DNA of 64,000 nt. Origin: Ascaphus truei. Taxonomy: Eukaryota; Chordata; Amphibia; Anura; Ascaphidae. The position numbers and the translations under genes are program-made. The DNA lies in assembly GCA_036426205.1 (NCBI GenBank), contig CM071579.1, positions 17,497,219 to 17,561,218 on the forward strand, written 5' to 3'. Below are positions 21,725-33,409 of the stretch, in pieces. Positions within the stretch are counted from its first letter, which is position 1. Each line of letters begins with the position of its first letter. The notes beneath the pieces are model-generated. The model saw only the letters and a program-made list of their open reading frames with translations, made no database searches and was not told the DNA's origin.

Positions 21725-23925
21725 GATTAATGAATGAAGGAAAGGCAAGTGAGGGTAGGGGGGATAGGAGGTAAGGGGTTTCAAATAGGATTAGGTGCGT
21801 GTAGCACTTAACTGATCCAGAAGCTGGGAAGATCTCGCCCACCTGCCCGGATATGGTGGGGTGTGATTTATTTGGGTAGGATGTGAAGGCTATATTGCTT
21901 GTCATCGCCAACAGTGGTGGGTATGATCAGATTGCAGCCGGGCTCAATACAGTATGGATTTGGGGGTTTAGATGGTGTGGGAGGCGGAGGAAGGGCTGGC
22001 TAGGGCGGTGGGCCTGTTGCTGTCCTTCTAGAAGGTCTGGTCAGTCACAAATGGGGTCCTAGTGGGCCGGACAGCAAGTGGGTTTAAGTGGGTGTTGATG
22101 TGGTTTGAAGGGTCAGGGAGCATGGTGATTGGGCAATCCGATCAGGATTATTTGTTTATGTTGTAATTTAATAAAGCTCTGGCTCATTTACCTCCCCAGG
22201 GCGGAGGTGGGATTATGAAAAGGGACAAGGATCGAAGCCTCTCCTGTCGTGTAATTACTGCATCTATGGAGAATGCTGCCCCAATACCTCCCCAAAAATT
22301 CTCAATATCCCCCAGGAGCAGTACAGCTAGGACGACTCCATCCTCACCGGTAAGGAATCAAAGCGCAGAACTGAGAGTCATTGTGCACAGACCTACTGAT
22401 GCTGAGCAACGAAACCAGTGAACGACCGGAGCAGATTTGCTGGTGCCTGTGTGTTTATGCTAAAAAAAGGTGTGTGACTGGAAGCAGAAAGACAAATCAC
22501 CCAGTCGTGATGCTGTTTGCTTGAAAGAACATATGGTGTTGTCTGCTACAAGTCCTATTAAGTATTTTTTTAATAAATCACCGCTGTTCTCATATTTGCT
22601 ATCAGTAATGACCTTCACTATTTAGAGACACACGGTGTCTCTTAAACAATAACCCACGCATATAAACTCAAGAAGGATCCTACAGTATCTTCTCAAGCTA
22701 CTATATCTATCACTAAAACAAACGGCTCGTTGTAGCTGAAAAGACACCCTATATATCACAGGAGCAGCCTTCCATATTTCGAAATGTACTGCCTTACATT
22801 TCCCTCCCCCCCTGCCGTTGGTAAAGAGGCCATGCAACCTTGCTCACTTAATACTTTTGATAAACTTCCACTGACAAAGGGCGTGATTAATGATGGTTAA
22901 AAGAATTGAATCAAGAATAGGAAAGACAGGGCCAAAAAAGCAGACTGCTGGGCTGATGGAAAATAACGTCGCAACAGAAATATATGATGGGCCCTCCTTT
23001 TTGCCATGCCAAGTAATTACTTGCACAGGCCTCTTGTAATAATTCCTATTACAGCCAAAACGGAAAAGTCAGTAACTCACAGCCCAGGGACAAGGTGAAG
23101 GCGAAGCCAGAGGAGCGCGGATCAATATTTCATTTACTTCCAGCGGTTTGCTTCCATCCCTGTATCAAATTCTTTCACGGTGCGCCATGGAAGAAATGAG
23201 GTTTGCTGAAAAAACACAGCTATGCGTCCCTAATTTCCTTGGGGTGCTCGTGGAGAGAGCAGAGCTCCGAAACCTTAAAAAGAAAAAAAGAAAAAAAAAA
23301 CAAGTATGAGCCCAAGGTCAGTCATTACCCCCTGGCGTAGGAAAATAAAGTGACATTAGGCTTCTGGAAAGAGCAACGCGCATCAATCAAGGAAACACGT
23401 GTTGAGGACTGGGATTCGCTGCTCGTGGAAGATTAAGTCATCCAATGGTTTTTGTACAAATATGACAATGGTGAAATATGAATTTTGTGTGGGACTGTGC
23501 TCCGTTTCTTTAGAGTTCGGGAATAAGTTTGTTTTAGTTGCTCTGAGCGATTCAGAGAAAGAAGGAGAATTCCTACATCTCAGCTTGGATGCCTCTTTTC
23601 ATTATTCTCCCCCCCCCCCCCGTCGAAGCAAACCATGCATACAAATGACATGATAGGTAGGCGGCTATTTTAAACGTAACCCGGAGAAAATGTGTCTGAT
23701 GGCAAATGTTATCTTCAAGTGTTTCAACTTTGGAAGGCAGGGACTGAACTAATTAAGCTAGGATGTAGGTATTAGAGTGTCTAATTGAATATGGATTTTT
23801 TTTAACGAGTGCCATCGCTTGCATATTTAATTAACCCTTTCACTAGCAAAAGAGCAGGTAATGCTCTGCAGACAGTTACAGGCCTCTGGCAGCAAAGTGG
23901 TTATAATATAAAAGAAACTCCTAAT
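21725..23925. other. Unassigned DNA; possible conserved non-coding stretch
   Basis: No repeats of the families seen elsewhere appear between about 22600 and 23600. That stretch reads like single-copy DNA, with balanced composition and few CpG. Nothing here shows splice-bounded coding. Constraint cannot be judged from one sequence. Confidence 0.25.
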
Positions 23926-23927
23926 CC

Positions 23928-24279
23928 TTAAAGCTGCAGTTCAGGCTCCCTTTTTTTTAAATTTTTTTTATTTTTATTTATTTTTTTAACTTCAATAGTT
24001 TCATGTGGGCAATCCCTACTTACCTGAAAGACTGTATAGCTGCCGGTCAATTCGTTCTCCGTCTATTGATCGGCAAAGTTTGGCGACATCTTTAAATATG
24101 GGGAATGTAAATCGTTGCTATAGGAACAAGCATGCTTGTTAAAATAGAATACAAGAAAATTGGTCTTTCAAAGTTGTTTTTTTACAAACAGAAAATGCTA
24201 AAAGTATTTTTTCTTACTACAGAACTGATTTATTAAAAAAACCACACATGCAGGATGTTGCATGAACTGCAGCTTTAAG
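23928..24279 (-). mobile_element. Dispersed foldback repeat with TTAAAGCTGCAGT ends, copy 1
   Basis: The left end CTTAAAGCTGCAGTTCA is inverted at the right (TGAACTGCAGCTTTAAG). The minus-strand interior (TAATAAATCAGTTCTGTA and CCTATAGCAACGATTTAC) matches the plus-strand copy at 54988-55413, so both belong to one non-autonomous family. Confidence 0.65.
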
Positions 24280-25890
24280 TGGAGAGGGAATGAGAGAGAG
24301 ACTCAGAGTCATAAAACAAATTAAATACGTTATACCACTGGGCAGTGGTGTTTTGTAGTGGAAAAAAAGGTGCCAGAACTGTAAGTAGAAAATAATCATT
24401 TATATCTAAAATACATAAGTTAATGTAGAGTTGAATTCAGGAAATGGGGGAAAAACAAAGGCCTGCTCCCTCCCTGTCATTATTCAGCTATTTTCCTTAC
24501 AATTTCATAATCACTACTTGAAGTCTTTTCTTTGTTGATCTCTAAATAAAAGGTGCTGGAAGTCAGTTCCTGTCAATTCCTTCACATAACTAGCCCTGTA
24601 ACTAATTATAGCATGTACAGTACAGAGCAGTGCATGAATAATGCATGATCTATGAATCCATGTCGTTTAGACGGGATGTTTGTATTTCTCCTCTCTTCTG
24701 TGATTCTTACACTACAGACATTGGGCCATTTCCATTGCATTCCACTTGCAAACTTGTAGCAGAATCGTGACATATTCCCTCCCCTGCATGTTGAGTTGTG
24801 TATGTTGGAATCCAGTAATGAAAGAATTCCAGACAGAGTCTCAGGAGTTACATGCTTTTCAATGCTGCCTTCTGAGTTCTCAGCCAAAGAGCTGAACGCT
24901 GCCAAATTAAAGAGCGCAGTATCTGAATAAACTCTTCTTATGAGCCCAGGAATGGGGGAATCAGAGCACAGATCTAGCAACAATGCTTGTCCACGGTCAG
25001 CAGAGGCAATAAAAAAAACGCATGGGTCGGTGCTAAATATTAGATGGTTAGCTTGTGGTGCAAGGCTAATGTCAGTATAACTCCATTACAAACAACAACA
25101 GGGATTTATCATTTTTATCATCACATACTGTACTCCGAAAAATACCAACTCTTGGATGTTCCCTGGTTTGTATCCTTTTACCGACTTCTGAGACAGGCCC
25201 ATGGTCATACACAAAATGCAAACAGTCTATATAACTGGCCCTATATAGAATAAGTATTATTTATCTTTCGGAAAGGCCCTTCATTCTCATTTTGATCTAC
25301 AGTACGAAACACATGGAAACAAGATTGTAGTTGTTTATGAAAGTTTCGTTCTAGTCATGCACCTCTGTAACACCATACTGCGGGAGGACACGTAGCCTCA
25401 ACTTCCATAACTAACTGCCCTCCATTTTGGGGGGGGGGGAGGAGGCTCCTAGAAATAATGTTATCTATATCATAATTCTCAAAAATAGGAGGCGGATGGA
25501 AGATTTCACAATGAAATATGTGACCATGAACCATTTCATTGTGTGACCTCATATCTCTGGTGAGAAGCTTTTATTTGACTCTTGATGAAATGTAGGAATA
25601 ACATGTGAAAAACATTAAGTATTGTGGGCTGGAAGGCGCCTCCTTTGCCTGCCCAGATGCCCGCTGTGATTTGAATAAAAGGATAACATTTGCAGAGCCC
25701 TGTAAGTGGCTGGGTGCCAGCATCTTTGCTGAGAAATTGCTCAGGCTATCGCTGTGCACAAAGAAAACAGAGGTGACTAAAATGTGAGTCTCTCGTCTTT
25801 TATTTTGTGGGCCAAAGAATAGGAAATGAAGTCATACTGCTCGCTCTCATGTCTGTTACTCTGCATTTCACATGTTGGTATTAAGAAGTA
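24280..25890. other. Unassigned DNA
   Basis: AT-leaning with a G run near 25431. No frame has a recognisable motif. 25600-25790 has more balanced composition but no splice or domain evidence. Confidence 0.3.
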
Positions 25891-25892
25891 TA

Positions 25893-26044
25893 TTTAGTAA
25901 AGTCTCCCAGTTGCAAAACTTGGGCAAAGCCAGAACCACAAAGTAGAACAGAAATGGAATCCAATGGAAAACAAGGGAATTTGTCCTTTGATAAATCTGG
26001 TGCAATTCTTTTGCTCCAGTTTTGCACGTAGGAGACTTTAGTAA
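25893..26044. mobile_element. Short foldback MITE
   Basis: TTTAGTAAAGTCTCCCAGTT on the left is inverted as GTTACTAAAGTCTCCTACGT on the right. Length is about 150 bases with no coding. Confidence 0.55.
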
Positions 26045-26166
26045 CTAACTCTAGGGGCAAAATCCACAGAGCGCTGTTAGCTCACGGCGCAGAGCACCAC
26101 ATTACCCAAATCATTCATGGACGAGAATTATGTGCAAACACAAAAGTCATTTTTGATCTCATTAGT

Positions 26167-26422
26167 AGGGTGATCAGATGGCCCGGCGCAGCCGGGACGG
26201 TCCTGGTTTTTAGACCTCTGTCCCGACCTTTTGGGGGGCTGGCCTGGTTTTCTATCCCGTTGGCGAGTGCCGACTGCACGTGTCGAAGAGCGCTTGCCCA
26301 CAGTGCATGCGTGATCGGCACTTGCCGGCTGCTCGTGCGCATGTGTGACCGGCAAGCTCTGATCGCACGTGCACAGTCGGCGCTCACCGTTCGCGCATGC
26401 GCAGTCTGCAAGCGCCAACTTT
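26167..26422. mobile_element. MITE with AGGGTGATCA end, second copy
   Basis: The left 100 bases align with the 21460 element (GGGTGATCAGATG, CCTGGTTTT, GGTTTTCTATCC). CGCATGCGCAGT words follow. The right terminal repeat is not recognisable. Confidence 0.5.
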
Positions 26423-26561
26423 AAGAAAGCACTTCACTTTGCTTCCCATAGAGTATAATATTCACATAGAAGATGACAGTGAATAATGATGTTTATCTCA
26501 CTCTCGGTTGTGTCATTAGTCACTGTGATCCCCTCTTACACCTTACACAAACCCCCTACAC

Positions 26562-26748
26562 CGGGGGTGCCCAACTCCAGTCCTCAAGGGCCACCAACAG
26601 GTCAGGTTTTCAGGATATCCCTGCTTCAGCACAGGTGGCTCAGTCATTATGACTGAGCCTCTGATTTAGCCACCTGTGCTGAAGCAGGGAAAATCCTGAC
26701 CAGTTGGTAGCCCTTGAGGACTGGACTTGAGGATTGGAGTTAGTTCCA
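26562..26748. mobile_element. hAT-type MITE, copy 5
   Basis: The left end CGGGGGTGCCCAACTCCAG and family interior are clear; the right end is rearranged (ACTGGACTTGAGGATTGGAG). The left flank is ccctacac; a right duplication is not certain. Confidence 0.75.
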
Positions 26749-26754
26749 GGTGTA

Positions 26755-27244
26755 CACAGCATGTTAGTTAATTCCCTTACACACCTGCATTTGTTAATCC
26801 CAGTTCCGTCGCCGACACTGGAAGTCATTTGTCCCAACGTGTACATTTCAGGACAATTCTTCCCTTGTCTGATTGATTAGGATTATTCTGCACGACTGTT
26901 ACTCTGCAAACGATTGAATAAATCACCTCGGTATTTTTGGTCACATTAATGACCTCTTGAGAGGTTCCCATTTGTTAAAACCCTTTCTCTATTAATTGCC
27001 CAAATGGAAATTCCTTATCGGCAGTATTACTTATGTGGAATTGCAGTAACCATGAGACTCACTAAATGCAAGTTAACTAGCGACTTCGCCCTTCTCACAG
27101 TGATCGCTAACACAGCACTTTGTGTCACCTACGCTATCTGAATGCTGCGGTCGTTGCACACCGCCAGTTACTGAACCATTATTTATCATTTTCTTCAACT
27201 GTACAAACTTGTCTTTCAGTTTGAGTCATTCCGCACTTGGGAAA
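26755..27244. other. No recognisable feature
   Basis: AT-rich, single-copy-like sequence with no supported frame. Confidence 0.3.
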
Positions 27245-27246
27245 CG

Positions 27247-27543
27247 ATGGGGGTCATTTATCAACGTAATAAAACTGACGCAGAATAAACTGTACCAGAT
27301 GTACTATGAAAACATATTTGCTTTCAATTGGACTTTGTTCTTTGCTACACTTGTCGCCATTTTGCACGGGCGTTGCCCTGATACATACAAGTGGAAAACT
27401 GCCCCCCCCCCCTATTTACCAAGAAAAAAATATTCCTATTAAAAACGAAAATTTTTCCTTAGATAAAACTGGTTCTGGATAAAAAATAAAAAAAAGATTG
27501 GCACCAGTTGTGCTGCTGGAAGACATTGATAAACGACCCCCAT
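27247..27543. mobile_element. MITE with ATGGGGGTCATTTATCAA ends
   Basis: The first 20 bases are nearly perfectly inverted at 27524-27543 (ACATTGATAAACGACCCCCA). The interior is AT-rich with a C run. The superfamily is not determined. Confidence 0.7.
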
Positions 27544-27685
27544 TTACCCTTTCATTCTCAGAGAAGCTTAGTATCACCCCACTAAATTATTAGGGCAAAT
27601 GATGGCGTGACACACAGCATGATCAGGTAACCGATCGTCTCATTCTTCTCATGCTATTTAAGTATTCCTGTATTACTGGCTAACA

Positions 27686-27876
27686 CAGGGGTGGGTAACT
27701 CCAATCCTCGAGTCCCACCAACAAGTCAGGCTTTCAGGTTATCCCTGCTTCAGCACAGGTGGCTCAATCAGTGGCCCAGTCGAAGACCCGAAGGCTCGAA
27801 GACCCGTGCTGAAGCAGTGATATCTTGAAAACCTGACCTGTTGGTGGCCCTCGAGGACTGGAGTTGTCCACGCCTG
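27686..27876. mobile_element. hAT-type MITE, copy 6, perfect target duplication
   Basis: Ends CAGGGGTGGGTAACTCC and GTTGTCCACGCCTG. The flanks ggctaaca at 27678-27685 and 27877-27884 are identical over 8 bases, the best single proof that this family transposes as a hAT. Confidence 0.9.
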
Positions 27877-27889
27877 GGCTAACACTAAG

Positions 27890-28318
27890 TACTTTGATAC
27901 ATTACTATCTGGAGTACATACAATGTGTGGTAAAGTCCTACTTTATTCGGTGTCCATTGCATTGAGATGGGTTCCCCGTGAAGCGATCGCAGGCTCGAAA
28001 TGTTTTGGCCAAATGATTGTACGAAATGACCCGTACTTATGAAGAAAGAATATAGAAAAAACATAGCAATATACTATATAAATGACGCCTGTCACGGTAA
28101 CTAGTGATAGGTTATAGTAATACACACCAAAATACCTCTGGGTTGAATTGAACACGACTCAGATATGATAAATTAGAGTTTATTCCTTAAAGAAGGTGAA
28201 CACACAAGATATACAAATAACAAGCAAAATATACACTTACTTAGGGTTGGAATGATGAAGTAATCAGGTTACACGATTAGCAATTCATGCAGCAATCACG
28301 AAAATACACAAAGACACG
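27890..28318. other. No recognisable feature
   Basis: AT-rich spacer. A weak hammerhead-like string near 27973 is listed among rejected items. Confidence 0.3.
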
Positions 28319-28319
28319 A

Positions 28320-28500
28320 AGACTGTAAGCTCCTCGGGGCAGGGACTCCTCTTCCTTAATGTTACTTTTATGTCTAAAGCACTTATTCCCATGATGTGTT
28401 ATTTATATTATCTGTTATTTATTTGATTACCACGTGTATTACTACTGTGAAGCGCTATGTACATTAATGGCGCTATATAAATAAAGACATACAATACAAT
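28320..28500 (+). mobile_element. L2/MIR-type 3' tail
   Basis: GACTGTAAGCTCCTCGGGGC opens the segment and GTGAAGCGCTATGTACATTA and GGCGCTATATAAATAAAGAC close it. The opening matches the conserved end shared by L2 LINEs and MIR-like SINEs, and the same words occur in the SINE at 9903. No coding or SINE head is visible. Confidence 0.7.
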
Positions 28501-28504
28501 ACTG

Positions 28505-29020
28505 CGCGTGTATTGAGGCGTTTGTTTATCGTAGATTCCGGGGTCACTTTCCCCGAGGCCCTCCAGTTGACACAAATAAATATATACCGTACTAGTGTGG
28601 GTCTGGGTTTTGCTACTGGATTGTGTATGTTTAATTGTAAGATGCATGTTTGGTCCCCGCAGACCTGGACGTGCTAATCACCGTGCGCGAGGGGTTTTGT
28701 GAAGCAATGCGCTGCCGGCTCATGTGGCAGTGAAGGGTTAAGTTACAACAAGATAATTACCGCAGCGTCTCGGGATAAGCTTGAACTTTATAGGTCGTTC
28801 CGCAGAATACAGATGAGACTTAACCAATGTGTTGCCAGGCGTGCCTGAGACATATTATGTAGCCGCTCGCACTGTAGCAATTCTTAAACACTGCGATACG
28901 CTCGTCACGAAATGCAATGAGTTGAAATGTGTCCATTTAAAAACAAACCTGGCTACAGTAATCACTACCTCACTCTCCCAACAGGAGATCTGGCTCTAGC
29001 AGTACACCAATGTATGACCG
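28505..29020. other. No recognisable feature
   Basis: Mixed spacer, with no frame or repeat end supported. Confidence 0.3.
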
Positions 29021-29025
29021 TAACC

Positions 29026-29238
29026 CAGGGGTGGGCAACGCCTGTCCTCAAGGGCCATCAACAGGTCAGGTTTTAAGGATACCCCTGCTTCAGCACAGGT
29101 GGCTCAGTCATAAACTGAGCCTCTGGTTGAGCCACCTGTGCTGAAGCAGGAACTGATTGAGCCACCTCTGCTGAAGCAGGGATATCCTTAAAACCTGGCC
29201 TGTTGCTGGCCCTTGAGGACAGGCGTTGCCCACCCCTG
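29026..29238. mobile_element. hAT-type MITE, copy 7, closest to consensus
   Basis: Ends CAGGGGTGGGCAACG and CGTTGCCCACCCCTG are perfect inverted repeats of 15 bases. Flanks ccgtaacc (29018-29025) and ccttaacc (29239-29246) match at 7 of 8. The two arms pair along most of their length. Confidence 0.9.
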
Positions 29239-29249
29239 CCTTAACCATT

Positions 29250-29915
29250 AGGTATTTTTAATTGCGATGTAGCCAAGAAATTCACTAAAAATGTCCGTGA
29301 CAAATTGGACTTCAATATTGCGAAGGAGTAAAAGCCATCATCACAAAGGACTTCAGGACTCGTTTCAAGCTGGTCTTCTCCGCCTACATTTCCTAACCCA
29401 GGCAGCAATCTCTTCTGCGGCCGATCAATACAGAACTTGTTTGCATTTGCAGGGCTAACTTTACAATTGGCTTAGGTGCTTGGCTGTATACAGAGGTCAG
29501 TGTGAGTGGAAATGCTTGGGAGAAATCAAATCTATTCTTCTTGTTCTGCTTGAAACTAGCGTGGAATTCAATACATAACAAATCCCTCTTTTTCTCCGGA
29601 GGGACTTGATTCCCTCTTTTTAATTGCAGCTCCTGTCCTTGTGCTGTGTGTGCTATTTGTGCAGTTTTCTTAAGTACAGTAGCAGGATCTTTCCATTTCA
29701 ACATTCTCTCTTCAGCTCAACTTAAAACTTTTACAACGTCTCCTGGCTGAATATAGCAAGCAACGTTCATGCAAAAAAAAAAAAATGCACCAGATTAATT
29801 TATTTTAAAGAAAAGTCTTATCAGGGATTTGTTTTACTTTAATAAACAAGTTGCATTTTTCTCTTTTTTTGCATTGGTCTTTCCCACATTTTGCACCTGG
29901 ATTCAGACACCCATA
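29250..29915. other. No recognisable feature
   Basis: AT-rich spacer with an A run at 29771-29783. No supported gene. Confidence 0.3.
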
Positions 29916-29916
29916 T

Positions 29917-29920
<4 letters not shown>

Positions 29921-29970
<50 letters not shown>
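29921..29970. repeat. (TTA)n microsatellite
   Basis: About 16 perfect TTA units. The isoleucine-rich frame here is an artefact of it. Confidence 0.95.
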
Positions 29971-29971
<1 letters not shown>

Positions 29972-29979
29972 TAGGGGGG

Positions 29980-30168
29980 GAGGGGCTGTTTATCAAAGTC
30001 TGACTGCAAACTGCAAATCTAGGATCAAATTAAAGTAATACACAACACCAGATTTATCAGTGAAAGAAAATCCGATAACAACCAGAGGGACTAATATATC
30101 TGATACTATTCTTTGGTTCTGGTTTAGCTTCTAATTTTCATCTATTAGACTTTGATAGATAAATCCCA
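29980..30168. mobile_element. Short foldback MITE
   Basis: GGGGCTGTTTATCAAAGTCT on the left is inverted as GGGATTTATCTATCAAAGTC on the right. About 190 bases with no coding. Confidence 0.5.
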
Positions 30169-30169
30169 C

Positions 30170-30635
30170 AATCTCTCATTTATTTGTGTTTTAGGTATTT
30201 AATGTTGTTTCTGTAATATACATTATGCATTTGAAGAACATTTAAAGGATACAACGAACTATTTATCTATCAATGTCTATTAAATGGACTATATACAGTA
30301 CTGTATGTCAAACTCATTCTGTTCTAAACAGTTTCTTGTCTTCGCTAAACTTTTGCACGTGGATTGTCCCATTTTGATAATCCCAGCGGGGTTTATGTAG
30401 TAAGGCAATTTTGGCGACTTTTCCCCCTGCCCATATATATCAAAGTATTTTGCTCCAATTTTGCCAGTGTTGCCCATAGCGCATAGCCAGAGTGGGCACG
30501 GCCTAAAAAATCCGGGCCCTAAATAATGCGCTGACCAGGACAAAGCTTCTCGCCCTGCGCAGCCTCATAAAGAAACGCATCGCCGTAATTCACCCCGCTG
30601 CTGGGACATGCCGGCGCCGGCCGCTTCACCGCTAA
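30170..30635. other. Unassigned DNA, GC rising to the right
   Basis: No supported frame. CpG increases from about 30480 toward the following repeat. Confidence 0.3.
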
Positions 30636-31179
30636 GGTAAGTGCCTAAGCTTAACCCTTGCCCTAAAGCCCCCTACACTAAGCCATTACCCTAACCGCTA
30701 AAACCCCCTACACCAAGCATGTCAAACTCGCGGCCCACAACGAACATATTTGCAGCCCAGTGGTTCCCAATCTGTGCGCCGCGGCGCCCTGGTGCGCCGT
30801 GGCTTGCCTAGAGGGGCGCCGCGATTATTCCTCCCCACCTTCCCTCCGATTATCCTTCCCCACCATCTCTCCTTCATGCCGGCCGGGTCTCAGGGGATTG
30901 GCTGCTGGAAGAGAGGAAGCCGGGGGCGGGGCTTCCGCTTTGTGCAGAGCACACTGTGAGTGTGTGTGTCTGCCTTCCTGCTCCTGGCTCCCCTGTCTGC
31001 TGGTGGCTGCGCGGTGTCCCATCCCCTTCTGCCCCGGGTGATAGGAGAAGGTAGCGGGGGTGCTGGGGGGGAGTTAGTTGTACATTTGCCTGTCCTGCAC
31101 GGATCTCATGCCTTTCCTCCCCCCCCTCTCCCCCCAGTCACTCACATCCGTCGCTGCCTCTGCTCTCCACTGCTCTTCT

Positions 31180-31191
31180 GTGTGTGTGTGT

Positions 31192-31245
<54 letters not shown>

Positions 31246-31414
31246 CTGTGTGAGTGTGTGTGTGTATCTGTGTGGGTGTGTGTTGTACTGTGTGTGTGTT
31301 TGCTTTGTCTATATCGTGATTGTGGTTGTGTTGTGTTTGTGGGGGGTGTGTTGGTGTGTGTGGTGTATCTGTGTGTGTGTGTGTGTATCTGTGTGTGTTG
31401 TGTGTGTGTGTGTA

Positions 31415-31502
<88 letters not shown>

Positions 31503-31512
31503 TGGGTGTGTG
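31180..31512. repeat. (TG)n array with interruptions
   Basis: Long TG runs at 31180-31250 and 31360-31500 are separated by drifted units. Alternating purine-pyrimidine of this length is known to favour Z-form DNA. Confidence 0.9.
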
Positions 31513-31549
31513 TGCTTGGGAGAGAGGGTGTCTGTGAGGAGAGGTGTCT

Positions 31550-32232
31550 GAAGAGGGAGAGAGAGAGCGTGTCTAGAGGAGAGTGTCTAGAGAGAGAGAG
31601 TGTCTGAGAGAGAGAGTGTCAGAGAGAGAGTGTCTGAGAGAGAGAGAGTGTAGAGAGAGAGAGAGAGTGTGTGTCTGAGAGAGAGAGAGTGTCTGAGAGA
31701 GAGAGAGTGTCTGAGAGAGAGAGTGTCTGAGAGAGAGAGGGTGTGTCTGAGAGAGTGTGTCTGAGAGAGAGAGTGTCTGGAGAGAGAGAGAGAGAGTGTC
31801 TGAGAGAGAGAGTGTCTGAGAGAGAGAGAGTGTCTGAGAGAGAGAGTGTCTGAGAGAGAGTGTCTGAGAGAGAGTGTCTGAGAGAGAGTGTCTGAGAGAG
31901 AGTGTCGAGAGAGAGTGTCAGAGAGAGAGTGTCAGAGAGAGAGTGTCAGAGAGAGTGTGTCTGAGAGAGAGTGTGTCTGAGAGAGAGTGTGTCTGAGAGA
32001 GAGTTGTGTTGAGAGAGAGGTGTGTCTGAGGAGAGAGTGGTCTGAGAGAGAGTGTGTCTGAGAGAGAGTGTCCGAGAGAGTGTGTCTGAGAGAGAGTGTG
32101 TCTGAGAGAGTGTGTCTGAGAGAGTGTGTCTGAGAGAGAGAGTGTCAGAGAGAAAGAGAGAGTCTGAGAGAGAGAGAGGTAGTGTGTGAGAGAGAGAGAG
32201 AGTGGTGTGAAAGAGATGAGAGAGAGTAGGAT
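31550..32232. repeat. GA-rich minisatellite, GTGTCTGAGAGAGA unit
   Basis: About 680 bases of GAGAGA runs punctuated at short intervals by GTGTCT. Unit length varies, mostly 14 to 20 bases. The minus strand gives serine/leucine/threonine-rich false frames. Confidence 0.9.
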
Positions 32233-32234
32233 GA

Positions 32235-32560
32235 GATTTTTCCGCTCTTCCCTGGAGGGGAACATACCCTCGAGAGCGGTGGGGTCCGGACAAACAGGTA
32301 ACAGGGGAGCTATCCAGCTGATTTTCGGGGACTAGGAGAGAGGAGGTCGTGAACCTTTCGATCGAGGAAAGGCAGACGTGGGATGGAGCGACTCGGGTAC
32401 GAGTGGAGGAGAGTGGTGCAGGACGCGCGGTTGTCGGTACTGGAATGAAGAACCGAGAGGGGAGCTGGAGGGCTTGAGGGGAGATGAGAGATGGGGATTT
32501 GAGACGATTCGGATGCGGCGGGAGTAGAGGAGCAGTAGAGAGTGACAGATAATTGTACTT
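32235..32560. other. Non-repetitive island between two GA arrays
   Basis: About 320 bases of ordinary complexity, with no array units, no frame of interest and no homology to the rest of the window that I can see. It could be the original hAT interior or a separate insertion. Confidence 0.4.
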
Positions 32561-32564
32561 CACC

Positions 32565-33108
32565 GACCGAGAGAGAGAGGCGGAGAGAGAGAGAGAGAGC
32601 AGTAGGAGAGACGAGAGAGAGAGAGGAGAGTCTGTGTGAGAGAGAGAGGAGAGAGAGGAGTCTGAGAGAAGGGAGGAGGAAGAGAGGAGGAGAAGAGATG
32701 AGTCTGGAGAGAGAGAGAGAGTCTGGAAAAGAGAGAGAGGCTGAAGAGAGAGATCAGTCTGAGAGAGAGAGAGAGAGAGAGAGTCGGAGGGAGAGGGAGA
32801 GTCAGAGGGAGAGGGAGAGTCGGAGGGAGAGAGAGAGTCGGAGGGAGAGGTCGGGTGAGCGAGAGCAGAGAGGAACGAGGAGACGATCAGAGGGAGAGAG
32901 GAGTCAAGAGAGAGTCAGTCAGAGGGAGGGAGGAGGGAGAGTCATTCAGAGGGAGGGAGAGTCAGTCAGAGGGAGGGAGAGAGTCAGTCGGAGAGAGAGG
33001 GAGAGTCAGTCGGAGAGAGAGGGAGAGTCAGTCGGAGAGAGGGAGAGTCAGTCGGAGAGAGAGGGAGAGTCAGTCGGAGAGAGAGGGAGAGAGACAGAGT
33101 CAGACATG
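32565..33108. repeat. Purine-rich minisatellite, GAGTCAGTCGGAGAGAGA unit
   Basis: First a loose GAGAGAGA tract, then from about 32780 units of roughly 20 to 24 bases built on GGGAGAGTCAGTCGGAGAGA. One strand is almost pure purine. Confidence 0.9.
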
Positions 33109-33409
33109 CCAAGTGTCAAGAAGAAAACATTAATTTTATCGTTGTTCTTGTTCTTTTTTTTTATACTGTACTTTTCTAAATAAACCTAAGTTTCTATGAA
33201 AATTGAAGTTTTGTTTTTTTTGCGGCCCACCTAAACTTAAACCTTGTTTATTTGGCCCATGTTGGCCTTTGAGTTTTACATGCTTGCCCTACACTAAACC
33301 CTTACCCTAAAGCCACCTACACTGAAGCCCCCCAATCTTAAGCCATTACCCCAACCGCTAAAACCCCTAAAGTTAACCCCTACCCTAACCGCTACAACGT
33401 ACCTTCTCC

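Larger units (their letters stand above)
30714..33286. mobile_element. hAT transposon, 2.57 kb, satellite-filled, no transposase
   Basis: It begins CAAGCATGTCAAACTCGCGG and ends GAGTTTTACATGCTTG, inverted, with GCGGCCCA near both ends. Flanks ccctacac at 30706-30713 and 33287-33294 are identical over 8 bases. Inside, no hAT transposase pattern is found; the space is taken by GT and GA arrays. A second hAT-like start, CAGTGGTTCCCAATCTGTG, lies at 30759, suggesting a nested MITE whose far end I cannot find. The long arginine/glutamate-rich and valine/cysteine-rich frames are translations of the arrays. Confidence 0.8.

Noticed and set aside
27970..28010. CGTGAAGCGATCGC...GGCTCGAAATG, hammerhead-like string
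   Set aside because: The core cannot be aligned without gaps and stem II is poor.
30640..30713. CCCTAA-like words suggesting interstitial telomere repeat
   Set aside because: Units are irregular and mixed with CCGCTAAAAC and CCCCTACAC, so not TTAGGG arrays.
31078..31607. Long cysteine/valine-rich open frames
   Set aside because: They are translations of (TG)n and end with the array.
32542..33183. A 213-codon arginine/glutamate-rich open frame
   Set aside because: It is a translation of the GA-rich minisatellite.
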